A stretch of DNA of 64,000 bases from assembly GCF_018860965.1 (NCBI RefSeq), contig NZ_JAHKQF010000008.1:62001-126000 (forward strand). The letters run 5' to 3'. Under the pieces are notes generated by a model. That model was not told the origin of the DNA. It ran no database searches and was given only the letters and a program-made list of their open reading frames with translations. Shown here one piece after another: positions 55,684-64,000 of the stretch (its first letter is position 1; each line of letters begins with the position of its first letter). The stretch comes from Alteromonas sp. C1M14 (lineage in GTDB: Bacteria; Pseudomonadota; Gammaproteobacteria; Enterobacterales; Alteromonadaceae). The translations under genes and the position numbers were made by a program.

Positions 55684-55722
55684 GTGGTGGTAAAAAACCA
55701 ATACCATTAAAAATAAAACAGT

Positions 55723-55754
55723 AAAAAAGGCGCTTTTAAAGCGCCTTTTTTTAT
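55723..55754. terminator. Bidirectional terminator after nuclease gene
   Basis: AAAAAAGGCGCTTT pairs with AAAGCGCCTTTTTT around a short loop, with T tracts on both strands. It separates the convergent nuclease and acyl-CoA dehydrogenase genes. Confidence 0.92.
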
Positions 55755-55774
55755 TGTTTTAAGGTTGTTTGTGG

Positions 55775-57523
55775 TTACTCGTTGGCGGTATATGCCTGTG
55801 GGGTGGGTAAATCACATTTCATCGCCGTTAAGTGTGCCTCAGCACGAGGCAGTATTCGGGTGTTGAAAAAATGAGCGCACTGGTGCTTGCTTGTAGACAA
55901 GGCTTTATTGTCTGAACGGGCGGCCACGTCAGCCATGCTCGACCAGCACACACTCAGCAATGAATAGGCGGTGTAAGCAAGATAATCGTAAGCGGCACCT
56001 GCCAATTCAGCGGATGGCATATCTAAACAAGCCAAAGACGTTCTATGCCAGTTTTGCAACACTGTTTGAGCCGAAGCTTGGGCTGTGGGATCCTCAATGG
56101 CTGTCACTAGGTCAGAGAATACCGCAAAGGTAGTATTTAGTTTTTCGCCTTGATCCCGCACCAGTTTTCGGCCGATCAAATCTGTCGCTTGTATGCCGTT
56201 GGTGCCTTCATAAAGCTGGGTAATGCGAACATCCCGCATCAGTTGCTCCATTCCCCATTCACGAATATACCCGTGACCACCAAACACTTGGATACCTAAG
56301 CTGGTGGTTTCTAGCCCCATATCAGTGAAAAAAGCTTTGCACACAGGGGTAAGAAATTCCACCACCTGTTGTGATTGGTGCTTGTCTTTATCGCTACCAA
56401 AATGGGCAATATCCATATGTTTGGCATACAGTAAACTTAAAGCGCGACATCCTTCAGTGAGCGATTGTTGGGTGAGCAGCATGCGAGCGACATCTGGCTG
56501 GTAAACGATGGGGTCAGCTTTAGCGTCGGGCTTAGCCGGACCTTGTGGTGCACGACTTTGCAAGCGCTCTTGGGCGTAATCCAACGCGCCTTGGAACGAA
56601 GCTTGCGCAGCCCCTAAGCCTTGTATGCCCACCTGAAATCTCGCATCGTTCATCATGGTAAACATGCAAGATAATCCCTGATTTTCCTCGCCAATCAGCC
56701 ACCCTGTGGCATCGTCAAAATTCATCACACAGGTGGGACTGGCTTTGATCCCCATTTTGTGTTCAATGCTGCCCACAGACACGGCGTTGTGTGGGCCGGG
56801 TTGGCCATGCGCATCAAGTAAATATTTAGGTACTAAAAACAGACTAATACCTTTTACCCCTGCTGGTGCATCAGGCAGTCGGGCAAGCACCATATGAACG
56901 ATGTTCGATGTCCAGTCATGATCGCCGCCGGTTATAAAAATCTTGCTGCCTGTTATGGCATAACTACCATCATCTTTAGGTATTGCTTTTGTTGACAGAA
57001 GCGCGAGGTCGGTGCCTGCTTGAGGCTCGGTCAGATTCATGGTGCCGGTCCATTCACCACTAACAAGCTTGGGAAGATACGTCTCTTTTAGCCATTCACT
57101 TGCATGGCGGTTTACCGCTAATACGGCACTTTCGGTTAGCATGGTGGTCAGACGCCAACTTAAGTTAGCCGAGTTGAGCATTTCATGAACGGGAACCGCC
57201 ATGGTATAAGGCAACCCTTGACCGTCATATTCCTCTGGACCAAGCATGGCGTTCCACCCGTTGGCCACATATTCTTGGTACGCTTGAGCAAATCCAGGTG
57301 GGGTCTTAACCTTTCCCTCCTGCAGACTACAACCAATTTCATCCCCAGGTTGATTCAACGGAGCCACTACATCTTGAGCAAACTTCGCTCCAGCAGAGAC
57401 AACCTCCTGGGCTAGCTCGCCATCAAAACCCTGCAAGTCGAGTTGATGATAATGCTTATCCACCGATAACCAGTCTTGCAGAAGAAAGGTGAAATCCTCA
57501 AGGGGAGCTCGGTATTCGGGCAT
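55775..57523 (-). CDS. Acyl-CoA dehydrogenase, long C-terminal-domain type
   Basis: A 582-residue flavoprotein of the acyl-CoA dehydrogenase family with the extra C-terminal domain seen in AidB/DmdC-like members. It starts MPEYRAPLEDFTFLL, typical of the group. Substrate and FAD motifs are NLTEPQAGTDLA, SKIFITGGDHD and the C-terminal catalytic-glutamate loop QLYEGTNGIQATDL. It oxidises a fatty or methylthio-acyl-CoA to the enoyl form. The specific substrate is open. GGAG precedes the ATG at 57523. It is divergent from the sugar-acid gene set, and no other beta-oxidation genes are adjacent. Confidence 0.9.
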   Translation of the reverse strand: MPEYRAPLEDFTFLLQDWLSVDKHYHQLDLQGFDGELAQEVVSAGAKFAQDVVAPLNQPGDEIGCSLQEGKVKTPPGFAQAYQEYVANGWNAMLGPEEYDGQGLPYTMAVPVHEMLNSANLSWRLTTMLTESAVLAVNRHASEWLKETYLPKLVSGEWTGTMNLTEPQAGTDLALLSTKAIPKDDGSYAITGSKIFITGGDHDWTSNIVHMVLARLPDAPAGVKGISLFLVPKYLLDAHGQPGPHNAVSVGSIEHKMGIKASPTCVMNFDDATGWLIGEENQGLSCMFTMMNDARFQVGIQGLGAAQASFQGALDYAQERLQSRAPQGPAKPDAKADPIVYQPDVARMLLTQQSLTEGCRALSLLYAKHMDIAHFGSDKDKHQSQQVVEFLTPVCKAFFTDMGLETTSLGIQVFGGHGYIREWGMEQLMRDVRITQLYEGTNGIQATDLIGRKLVRDQGEKLNTTFAVFSDLVTAIEDPTAQASAQTVLQNWHRTSLACLDMPSAELAGAAYDYLAYTAYSLLSVCWSSMADVAARSDNKALSTSKHQCAHFFNTRILPRAEAHLTAMKCDLPTPQAYTANE

Positions 57524-57678
57524 GAAATACTCCAATTTAAACGATTGTTTGAATTTTAACATTATATACACAAATTAATGCCAGGGAGTAGGGGGAAATT
57601 GGCTTTTTACTTTTTTACTGTCAACAGGCATGCTTAGGCGTAATTGCTAGCGAAGTGAAAATACAAGTGAGGCTTAAC

Positions 57679-58428
57679 ATGAACGATAATTCACCTGTTT
57701 GCGTGGTGACCGGCGGAAGTCTAGGTATTGGCTTAGCGGTGGTTAAAAAGTTTGTTGCCGAGGGGTATCGGGTTTTTAACCTGGATATTCGCGATTTCGA
57801 GACACCAGTTAAAAATAGCAAGTGGTTACCCTGTGATGTGACCAATATTGATGAAGTGAACGGTGTTATTGCGGCGCTTGCCACTGATACTCAACAAATT
57901 GATGTGCTGATTAGTAATGCCGGACGGCATGTGTCAGCCAACATCGAAGAAACGTCACCTGAACTATTCGATGACATCTTTGCGCTTAATGTAAAGGGCG
58001 CATACGCCGTCGTTAGGGCGGTATTGCCGGTGATGAAATTGGCCAATTGCGGCGCCATTGTCTTTATGGCCTCAGATCAGGCTTTGGTGGGTAAACGCAA
58101 TTCCTTTGCTTATAATTTAACTAAGGCTGCCCTGGCATCCATGGCAAAAACCACAGCATTGGATTACGCCTCATTCAATATACGGGCAAATGCGGTTTGT
58201 CCTGGCACCATTGAAACGCCGTTATATCATCAAGCCATTGACACTTACGTGGATAAAAGCGGCGCAGATAAGGCCCAAGTGCACCAAGAAGAAGCGGCAG
58301 CACAGCCACTTGGACGGTTGGGACAGCCAGAAGAAGTCGCCGAGCTTACCTACTTTTTAGCCAGCGATAAAGCCGCTTTTATAACGGGTAGCCTACACAG
58401 TATTGATGGAGGCTACACAGCCCAGTGA
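57679..58428 (+). CDS. SDR-family sugar dehydrogenase (probable)
   Basis: A 249-residue short-chain dehydrogenase. It has the NAD(P)-binding TGGSLGIG, the D55-like CDVTN, NAG (SNAGRH), and the catalytic Tyr and Lys in FAYNLTKAAL, with the usual IDGGYTAQ ending. An acidic residue after strand 2 (NLDIRD) favours NAD over NADP. GAGG is upstream of the ATG at 57679. The stop overlaps the next gene's GTG, and that gene is a lactonase homologue, so oxidation of an aldose to its lactone is likely. Confidence 0.88.
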   Translation: MNDNSPVCVVTGGSLGIGLAVVKKFVAEGYRVFNLDIRDFETPVKNSKWLPCDVTNIDEVNGVIAALATDTQQIDVLISNAGRHVSANIEETSPELFDDIFALNVKGAYAVVRAVLPVMKLANCGAIVFMASDQALVGKRNSFAYNLTKAALASMAKTTALDYASFNIRANAVCPGTIETPLYHQAIDTYVDKSGADKAQVHQEEAAAQPLGRLGQPEEVAELTYFLASDKAAFITGSLHSIDGGYTAQ

Positions 58429-59276
58429 TAGACATTATCGATAGCCATGTGCATTTTTTTGCCCTCGATACAGGGGATTATCACTGGTTAAAACCCCACA
58501 ACCCGCCTCATTGGCCGGACAAAACCGAGTTGGCTCGGCCGGTGTCAGAAGCCGATTTACGGTTGGGTGATACCCTGTCCCTAGCGGGGTTTGTGCATAT
58601 TGAAGCCGGGTTTGATAATGCCCAACCTTGGCGAGAGATCGACTGGTTGGCCCAGCATTGCCATCGCCCTTTTGCGGCAGTGGCAGGGTGGGACTTAACC
58701 GATGTTCAGGGCGAGCACACGTTGGCTAAGTTGCTGCAACGAACAAAGGTTACCGGGGTAAGGCATATCTTAGATGAGGACGCCGTTTCGATTCTTACTC
58801 ATCCACTAGCGGCGCAACATTTCGGCCTGTTACAAGACGCCAACCTGCGCTTTGATGTACAGCTTCCTTTATCAGATAGTAAAGGGGTTAATGCATTGGT
58901 TAAGATCATTCGCCAGTTTCCTGCTTTGCCGTTTATTATTAATCATGCAGGCTTTCCTTTTAGTGACACGTTAAGCCCCAACCATTGGCAAAATAACCTG
59001 GCTGAATTAGCCCAATATTCCAATGTGGCCATTAAGTTATCTGGGTGGGAAATGCAGGAACGGCAGTGGAAAACAAAGGTGATTCGCCCGGTGATGCATC
59101 ATATCTTTAATGTGTTTGGGCGGCAGCGAGTGATGCTAGGCAGTAATTTTCCACTTTGTTTGTGGCACGCCAGTTATGAGAATTTTTGGCAGACCATGGT
59201 CTCTATTGTTGCTATTGATGATGTTGAAGCCGTGGCATGTAACAATGCACGGCACTGGTACGACATACCAGGCTAG
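58425..59276 (+). CDS. L-fuconolactonase-like amidohydrolase
   Basis: A 283-residue TIM-barrel hydrolase of the amidohydrolase_2/COG3618 group, which includes L-fucono-1,5-lactonase. The N-terminal DSHVHFF metal pair, the central GVRHILDED, INHAGFP and KLSGWEMQ, and the C-terminal LGSNFPL with the metal aspartate replaced by Asn are visible. It starts with GTG inside the SDR stop (GTGA), strongly suggesting paired action: dehydrogenase then lactonase. A weak hairpin overlaps its stop. Confidence 0.88.
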   Translation: MIDIIDSHVHFFALDTGDYHWLKPHNPPHWPDKTELARPVSEADLRLGDTLSLAGFVHIEAGFDNAQPWREIDWLAQHCHRPFAAVAGWDLTDVQGEHTLAKLLQRTKVTGVRHILDEDAVSILTHPLAAQHFGLLQDANLRFDVQLPLSDSKGVNALVKIIRQFPALPFIINHAGFPFSDTLSPNHWQNNLAELAQYSNVAIKLSGWEMQERQWKTKVIRPVMHHIFNVFGRQRVMLGSNFPLCLWHASYENFWQTMVSIVAIDDVEAVACNNARHWYDIPG

Positions 59277-59293
59277 GCTTATCAAGCCCAGCC
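59271..59293. terminator. Possible hairpin between convergent lactonase and dehydratase genes
   Basis: GGCTAGGCT (59271-59279) pairs with AGCCCAGCC (59285-59293) with one mismatch, overlapping the lactonase stop. There is no strong T tract, so it is only a candidate. Confidence 0.35.
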
Positions 59294-59303
59294 TGCTGGC
59301 CGT

Positions 59304-60488
59304 TTATTTTAATGCCGTAATGGTCATATGGGGTGAACGGTAAATAATATCGTCATTTAAATCGATACCAATTCCCGGTGTATCTGGCGCTTCAATGTAG
59401 CCATTTACTGGCTGGGGATCTTGGATGCATAGCTCGCGATTCCAGTCTTTTGTTGCATAGGTATGATGCTCGTGGATCAAGAAGTTAGGAATAGCGGTTT
59501 CTAGGTGCAAGCTGGCCGCAGTGGCTACCGGGCCGCCACAAACATGGGCTTGAATGCGCACATCGTATACATCTGCATAGTCACACACTTTTTTGGTTTC
59601 AGTGAAACCACCGCATAAACCCACATCGGGTTGCAGAACATCTATGGATTGATCTTCTAAGTAAGGACGCACACCCCATCGGTTGTATAAGCGCTCTCCG
59701 CCAGCAATGGGCACGTTAACGCGCTTGGCCACCTTGTCGTGTACTTTTGAATTAAGATAATTGACCGGCTCTTCATAATATAAACAGCCAATTTCTTCTA
59801 CTATGTCACCGAGTTGGATGGCAGTGGCAGCGCCAAGTAAGCTATGGCATTCAAAAATGATGTCGCCTTCGTCGCCCATGGCATCGCGTATGGCTTGCAA
59901 ACGGGCTTTAAAGAGTTTCATTTCTGCGCGGGAGAACAGCTTGGTACGATCATAGTGGGTAACGCCGTCTTTGTCGTACACGATAGGATCAACTTTAACC
60001 GCGGTATAGCCTTCAGCCATTGCTTTTTCAGCGGCTTTCCCATAATCGGCAGGATCATTAAGCTTGGTAATTTCAGTATCCCAGTCGAATTGTAATTGGC
60101 TGGCGTAAGCACGAAGTTTGCCATTAGTTTTACCGCCAAGGAGCATATAAACCGGTTGGTTAAGGGCCTTTCCTCTGATATCCCACAAGGCCGTATCTAT
60201 GGCGCTCATGGCAGAATAAATTACCGGTCCACCGCCTAGTCCCCAAAAGCTTTCACGTAGCATGCGCGCCCACAAACCCTCTGTATTAAAGGGGTTCCAG
60301 CCAATAAGCATGGCCTCGGCGATTTCTTTTATCATATGCGCTGCCGCACTATGGCCTAGGTCATAGGCAAGACCGGCTTCACCCACGCCGGTGATCCCTT
60401 CATCGGTATATATGCGCACAAACACCGGGTTCCACATGGGACGCTTAGGGCATTCGGTGTCAAAAATTTCAACTTTGGTAATTTTCAT
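59304..60488 (-). CDS. Enolase-superfamily sugar-acid dehydratase
   Basis: A 394-residue mandelate racemase/muconate lactonizing enzyme relative. The capping domain occupies residues 1-115, and the barrel holds AVKVDP near 170, metal ligands in FECHS, YEEPVN and GGERLY, and the HVCGG (His-Cys) near 318. The His, rather than a second Lys, as base puts it with the D-galactonate/D-mannonate/rhamnonate-type sugar-acid dehydratases. The substrate is unknown. It is convergent with the lactonase and followed on the same strand by no gene. The class II aldolase gene lies 53 bases upstream of it in the same direction. Confidence 0.88.
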   Translation of the reverse strand: MKITKVEIFDTECPKRPMWNPVFVRIYTDEGITGVGEAGLAYDLGHSAAAHMIKEIAEAMLIGWNPFNTEGLWARMLRESFWGLGGGPVIYSAMSAIDTALWDIRGKALNQPVYMLLGGKTNGKLRAYASQLQFDWDTEITKLNDPADYGKAAEKAMAEGYTAVKVDPIVYDKDGVTHYDRTKLFSRAEMKLFKARLQAIRDAMGDEGDIIFECHSLLGAATAIQLGDIVEEIGCLYYEEPVNYLNSKVHDKVAKRVNVPIAGGERLYNRWGVRPYLEDQSIDVLQPDVGLCGGFTETKKVCDYADVYDVRIQAHVCGGPVATAASLHLETAIPNFLIHEHHTYATKDWNRELCIQDPQPVNGYIEAPDTPGIGIDLNDDIIYRSPHMTITALK

Positions 60489-60541
60489 TTTAATTCCTGA
60501 TCTGTTTTATCGTGTCGAGGCTTTGAAATCGACAACGCCGG

Positions 60542-61309
60542 TTATTCGCAAAAGCTAGGATCCAGCTTATAGGCCTTTCTTAACATGGCCGGCCAGGCTT
60601 TTTGTCCGCCGGTTGTGCCTGAATGTACAACACTGGCTTGTTCGTAAATCCCTTTGACGATGGGTTCGGGTATTTCCATGACCTCACCCCCTGCTTGCAT
60701 AAGTGCAAGTTGAATATCGCAAGCCCGTTCTAAATCATAAAAACGCATGAAGGCATCACCCACTGTGGGGCCTACGGTGAGGCCGCCGTGATTGGGCAGT
60801 AACATATGATTGGTGTTACCAAGATCGGTTTGCAACCGCTTGCGTTCATTGTCATTGACCGCTAACCCTTCATAGCCGTGATAACTAAGGGATGGCAACG
60901 AAAAGAGAGAGTACTGACTCCAGGGTTTTAATCCGCCTTTCATTGAGGCCACAGCAATGGTGGCTTTAGTATGTAGGTGAACCACGCACTTGGCATCTTC
61001 ACGTACTTCGTGAATAGCACTATGAATGGTAAATCCAGCGGGGTTAATTTCATAAGGTGAACCATCAAGAATGTTGCCATGTAAATCCACTTTTACCAGG
61101 TTTGAAGCTTGTACTTCATCAAACCCAAGGCCGAAAGCATTAACGAGATAATGCTCTGTACCTGGTACTTTGGCCGAAATATGGGTATAGATAAGATCGC
61201 CCCAGCGCATGTGATCCACTAACCGATAGCAGGCTGCGAGATCGATGCGAGTCTGCCATTCTTCTGGTGACACTTTGTCTTTGAGACTGAAATGCGCAAG
61301 TTCGTACAT
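60542..61309 (-). CDS. Class II aldolase/adducin family protein
   Basis: A 255-residue protein of the class II aldolase/adducin family. Metal-binding histidines are in VVHLHTKAT near residue 115 and in LLPNHGGLTVG near 175. Family enzymes are zinc aldolases of sugar phosphates or keto-acids, or decarboxylases. Same direction and 53 bases upstream of the dehydratase gene, so the two form an operon. A role cleaving the 2-keto-3-deoxy product of that enzyme is inferred only from context. No kinase or transporter is seen nearby. Confidence 0.85.
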   Translation of the reverse strand: MYELAHFSLKDKVSPEEWQTRIDLAACYRLVDHMRWGDLIYTHISAKVPGTEHYLVNAFGLGFDEVQASNLVKVDLHGNILDGSPYEINPAGFTIHSAIHEVREDAKCVVHLHTKATIAVASMKGGLKPWSQYSLFSLPSLSYHGYEGLAVNDNERKRLQTDLGNTNHMLLPNHGGLTVGPTVGDAFMRFYDLERACDIQLALMQAGGEVMEIPEPIVKGIYEQASVVHSGTTGGQKAWPAMLRKAYKLDPSFCE

Positions 61310-61369
61310 GGCATCACTCCTTTTATTCTATTGATTACAAGGTAGCAGACGTGCTGAATGGCAACAACG

Positions 61370-61906
61370 TTAGTTGACGTCAGACTGATGCTTGGTGCTA
61401 CTTTTAGTTTGTTGCTGTAAACGTATTAGTGCATCTCTTACTGGTACCAAGAGCTCTTTATGGGTCATTTCTTTTTCGGTAAGTATAAACGGATCTCGTT
61501 TCACCCATTTAAGGGACGGATTTGCCCAATCGGGGCTAGCAAATGACGTCTCGATAGTGGCTAACCCTGCTTGCTCTGCACACTGATAGATACCGGTGTT
61601 TTGTGGGGTAGAGATAAGTAATGGACCGACTTCTACATTAATACCCGTTTGCCGCCAAATATGCTGATGCAATACGCACTGCTCATTGGCTTGGTCTGCC
61701 GTATCGGCAATGGGTACCGTAACCTTACCGGCTGAGTTTTGTAGCATTAATACCTCATTGAATTCGCCGGGAATCAAACACACTGCTTGGGCATGGGCCT
61801 GCACAGAAGGGGCACTCATCCGACATGCGGCATCATTCGGCGCGTCTGTGCAGCCTAAAAGCGGTAGAAGTAACAAAACGACTGATGAGCGAATCCTAAT
61901 TAACAT
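61370..61906 (-). CDS. Lipoprotein with degenerate Nudix-like domain
   Basis: A 178-residue predicted lipoprotein: hydrophobic signal and lipobox L-L-G-C at residues 16-19. The body contains AVCLIPG, then PIADTADQANEQ and WRQTGINVEVG, which follow the order of a Nudix fold (beta strand, PGG-like turn, box helix, TG-hydrophobic), but the catalytic RE and EE residues are replaced. An earlier in-frame ATG at 62014 would hide the lipobox behind 36 residues and is unlikely. No clear ribosome site at 61906. It is divergent from the RND adaptor gene and may be a non-catalytic binding protein. Confidence 0.6.
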   Translation of the reverse strand: MLIRIRSSVVLLLLPLLGCTDAPNDAACRMSAPSVQAHAQAVCLIPGEFNEVLMLQNSAGKVTVPIADTADQANEQCVLHQHIWRQTGINVEVGPLLISTPQNTGIYQCAEQAGLATIETSFASPDWANPSLKWVKRDPFILTEKEMTHKELLVPVRDALIRLQQQTKSSTKHQSDVN

Positions 61907-62068
61907 ATGAGTAGGTACAATAAAAACTAAAAATAATATTAATAAGCCGGTGAAAATCCCTCTTACTTCGTTAAAAGGGATTGCAGGCAGTATAACAAGA
62001 ATAATCCGGGCCACGAACTATCCGCCCAATTTTATGTATCAAGTGCAACACGTTGATAGGAATCAGAG

Positions 62069-63127
62069 ATGTCAAACAAGAAGTTTTTATCGCCCCTTTT
62101 GCTGGGTGTCGTCGCCCTTGGCGCGTTTTTAATTTATGTAAATGTGCCGCAAGAGGAATCTTCAAAAGGGCCGGGTAACCGAGAAACCCCAGTGCGGGTG
62201 GTTACCGTTACCGAGCAAACCTTTCCTATTACCGTGGAAGCCCTTGGTACAGCGAAAGCCAATGAATCTGTCACAATTACGGCACAGCAAACCGAGTTGA
62301 TTAGCGAAGTGTTGTTTGATGATGGCGATACGGTTAAAGCCAATCAACTGTTAGTGCAGTTAAACGATACCCAAGAACAGGCTCGACTTGTGGAATTGCA
62401 GGCCAATATCGATGAAGCCAAACGACAGTACGAGCGGGTAAAGAACTTGGCGTTAACTCGGGTGGCGTCAGAGCAAATTGTGGATGAACAACAAGCCAAA
62501 GTAAAAGCCCTTGAAGCCCAGCTTGATGTGGCAAAAGCGCAGTTAGCCGATTTACAGGTGCGTGCACCATTTGCAGGTGTGCTTGGCATTCGAAGTGTCA
62601 GTAAAGGCTCACTTATTCAGCCTGGAGACGAAATTACCACCCTTGATGACGTTAGCGTCATTAATGTGGATTTTAGTGTTGCAGAAGGTCAGTTAGCCAG
62701 TTTATCCATAGGCCAGAGCGTGGAGGCCCATTCCGTGGCCTATCCGGGTATCGATTTTAACGGGGAAATTAAAACCATTGGCTCAAGGGTGGATCCGGTG
62801 GCGCGGTCGGTGTTGATACGCGCTGAAGTGGACAATAAAACTGGCATGTTACGTCCGGGTATGTTGTTACAAATCACGCTACAAAAGCGGGTATTAGAAA
62901 CCCTAGTGATTCCCGAGAAATCCTTAGTTCCGGTACAGAAAAAACAATATGTTTTTGTGGTCGACGATGGCATTGTGCATCAGCGAGAAGTGTCTATTGG
63001 TGAGCGTAAACCGGGAATTGTTCAAATTGTGAGTGGCCTAAGCGCGGGTGAAGTTATTGTTACCGAAGGCACACTGCGGGTACAAGAAAACTCGAAAGTG
63101 CGCATACTCAACCAAGGCGGGCAATAA
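62069..63127 (+). CDS. RND efflux pump periplasmic adaptor
   Basis: A 352-residue membrane fusion protein. It has an N-terminal membrane anchor (residues 5-25), then a split barrel-sandwich (lipoyl) domain around a coiled-coil hairpin (about 100-165, ARLVELQANIDEAKRQY), then beta-barrel and membrane-proximal domains. Typical text is VRAPFAGVLGIRSVSKG and LRPGMLLQITL. It links an RND pump to a TolC-type channel. The pump gene starts 2 bases after its stop. TolC is at 2.2-3.6 kb. Confidence 0.93.
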   Translation: MSNKKFLSPLLLGVVALGAFLIYVNVPQEESSKGPGNRETPVRVVTVTEQTFPITVEALGTAKANESVTITAQQTELISEVLFDDGDTVKANQLLVQLNDTQEQARLVELQANIDEAKRQYERVKNLALTRVASEQIVDEQQAKVKALEAQLDVAKAQLADLQVRAPFAGVLGIRSVSKGSLIQPGDEITTLDDVSVINVDFSVAEGQLASLSIGQSVEAHSVAYPGIDFNGEIKTIGSRVDPVARSVLIRAEVDNKTGMLRPGMLLQITLQKRVLETLVIPEKSLVPVQKKQYVFVVDDGIVHQREVSIGERKPGIVQIVSGLSAGEVIVTEGTLRVQENSKVRILNQGGQ

Positions 63128-63129
63128 AC

Positions 63130-64000
63130 ATGTGGTTGTCAGACGTCTCAGTTAAACGACCGGTATTTGCCTCGGTTATTAATTTACTGGTGATTATATT
63201 TGGTATCGTCGCCATCAGTATGTTGTCGCTGCGGGAATACCCTGATATCGATCCGCCCATCGTGTCCATCAACACAAATTACGATGGCGCGTCGGCCAAT
63301 ATTGTAGAAACTCGTATTACTCAGTTGTTAGAAGATCGTATCAGCGGAATTGAGGGAATAAAAAATATTACCTCTACCAGTCGTAATGGACGCTCTTCAA
63401 TCACCATTGAATTTCAGTTATCAAGAGACATTGATGCCGCGTCCAACGATGTGCGAGAACGGGTCAGTCGAGCGTTAAACAACCTGCCAGAACAGGCGGA
63501 TCCACCGGAAGTATCAAAAGAGAATTCTGATGAAGACGTGGTGGTATGGTTTAATTTGCGCAGCACCAACCTAAGCTCCATTGAACTGACCGATTACGCC
63601 GAGCGTTATTTGGTGGACCGTTTATCGATTGCCGATGGTGTGGCCAGAGTGAGACTCGGTGGCGGGCGCACCTATGCCATGAAAGTGTTTTTAGATCGCA
63701 ATGCCATGGCCGCCAGGGGGATTACGGTAACCGATGTGGAATCGGTGATCCGCTCTGAAAATGTGGAGTTACCTGCAGGTGAGGTGGAATCTACCGACCG
63801 AGATTTTGAAGTGCGGGTGGCTCGCACGTACTTAACCCCAGATGATTTTTCTCAACTCACTGTCGCGGTGGGGGATGACGGATACCTGGTGCGTTTAGGT
63901 GAAATTGCTCGGGTAGAATTGGCCGCAGAGGACGACGAAAATGAATTTCGTGGTGATGGCGTGAACATGATTGGCTTAGGCGTGATTAAGCAATCTAAAG
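63130..64000 (+). CDS. RND efflux pump permease, N-terminal part
   Basis: A multidrug-type (HAE-1) RND permease cut by the right edge after about 290 residues. It begins MWLSDVSVKRPVFASVINLLVI (membrane helix 1), then the YPDIDPP signature and the PN1/PN2 porter-domain text (SRNGRSSITIEFQL, RVSRALNNLP). It is proton-driven and works with the adaptor immediately upstream. The substrate cannot be told from this part. It is not interrupted within the window. Confidence 0.93.
   Translation, partial: MWLSDVSVKRPVFASVINLLVIIFGIVAISMLSLREYPDIDPPIVSINTNYDGASANIVETRITQLLEDRISGIEGIKNITSTSRNGRSSITIEFQLSRDIDAASNDVRERVSRALNNLPEQADPPEVSKENSDEDVVVWFNLRSTNLSSIELTDYAERYLVDRLSIADGVARVRLGGGRTYAMKVFLDRNAMAARGITVTDVESVIRSENVELPAGEVESTDRDFEVRVARTYLTPDDFSQLTVAVGDDGYLVRLGEIARVELAAEDDENEFRGDGVNMIGLGVIKQSK

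Overview
The window looks like a chromosomal segment of a marine gammaproteobacterium of the Alteromonadaceae type (Alteromonas or a close relative). The basis is gene content and order: tolC facing nudF-DUF1249-cpdA-yqiA-parE, an epmB/efp/epmA cluster, cpxP-like/cpxRA, srkA-dsbA, ccoG, a large secreted ExeM-type nuclease and a calcium- or sodium-type single-repeat voltage-gated channel. I see no insertion sequence, prophage, CRISPR array, rRNA or tRNA. Both ends are cut: a TPR protein enters from the left and an RND pump leaves on the right.

Layout. 0-15.3 kb is housekeeping: TPR protein, ion channel, tolC, the nudF-parE run, an ElaA acetyltransferase with a GGDEF protein, a HAD phosphatase, and the EF-P modification genes epmB and epmA around efp. 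15.3-25.9 kb holds a zinc-type TonB receptor behind two near-perfect Zur-like palindromes, a cyclophilin, rlmG, alkB, bolA, and a Spy/CpxP-like gene divergent from cpxRA.

26-46.4 kb is a nitrogen-acquisition island. It has a NasR-type NIT-ANTAR antiterminator, a formate/nitrite-family transporter, a PP2C-kinase fusion, cyanase, a SulP transporter, nitrite reductase nirBD, assimilatory nitrate reductase nasA, siroheme synthesis cobA, a TrpD2/YbiB protein, a nitrate-type ABC transporter, a porin and mobA. Three transcription units (starting near 27684, 33217 and 41081) appear to share one control architecture. Each has NtrC-like sites about 100 bases upstream, a sigma-54 type -24/-12 element, and a leader with tandem small hairpins whose second one overlaps an intrinsic terminator. 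This matches the known Klebsiella nas logic, where Ntr controls initiation and NasR controls termination, repeated here at three loci.

46.4-64 kb holds dsbA-srkA-ccoG, two small exported proteins, a 1489-residue secreted protein joining an endonuclease I domain with an exonuclease/phosphatase-fold domain, an acyl-CoA dehydrogenase, a four-gene set (SDR, lactonase, enolase-superfamily dehydratase, class II aldolase) that would form a non-phosphorylative sugar-acid pathway, a lipoprotein resembling an inactivated Nudix fold, and an RND efflux adaptor and pump.

All calls come from reading the sequence. No database search, folding program or alignment was run. Family assignments rest on remembered motifs, and promoter and RNA structures are pattern matches.
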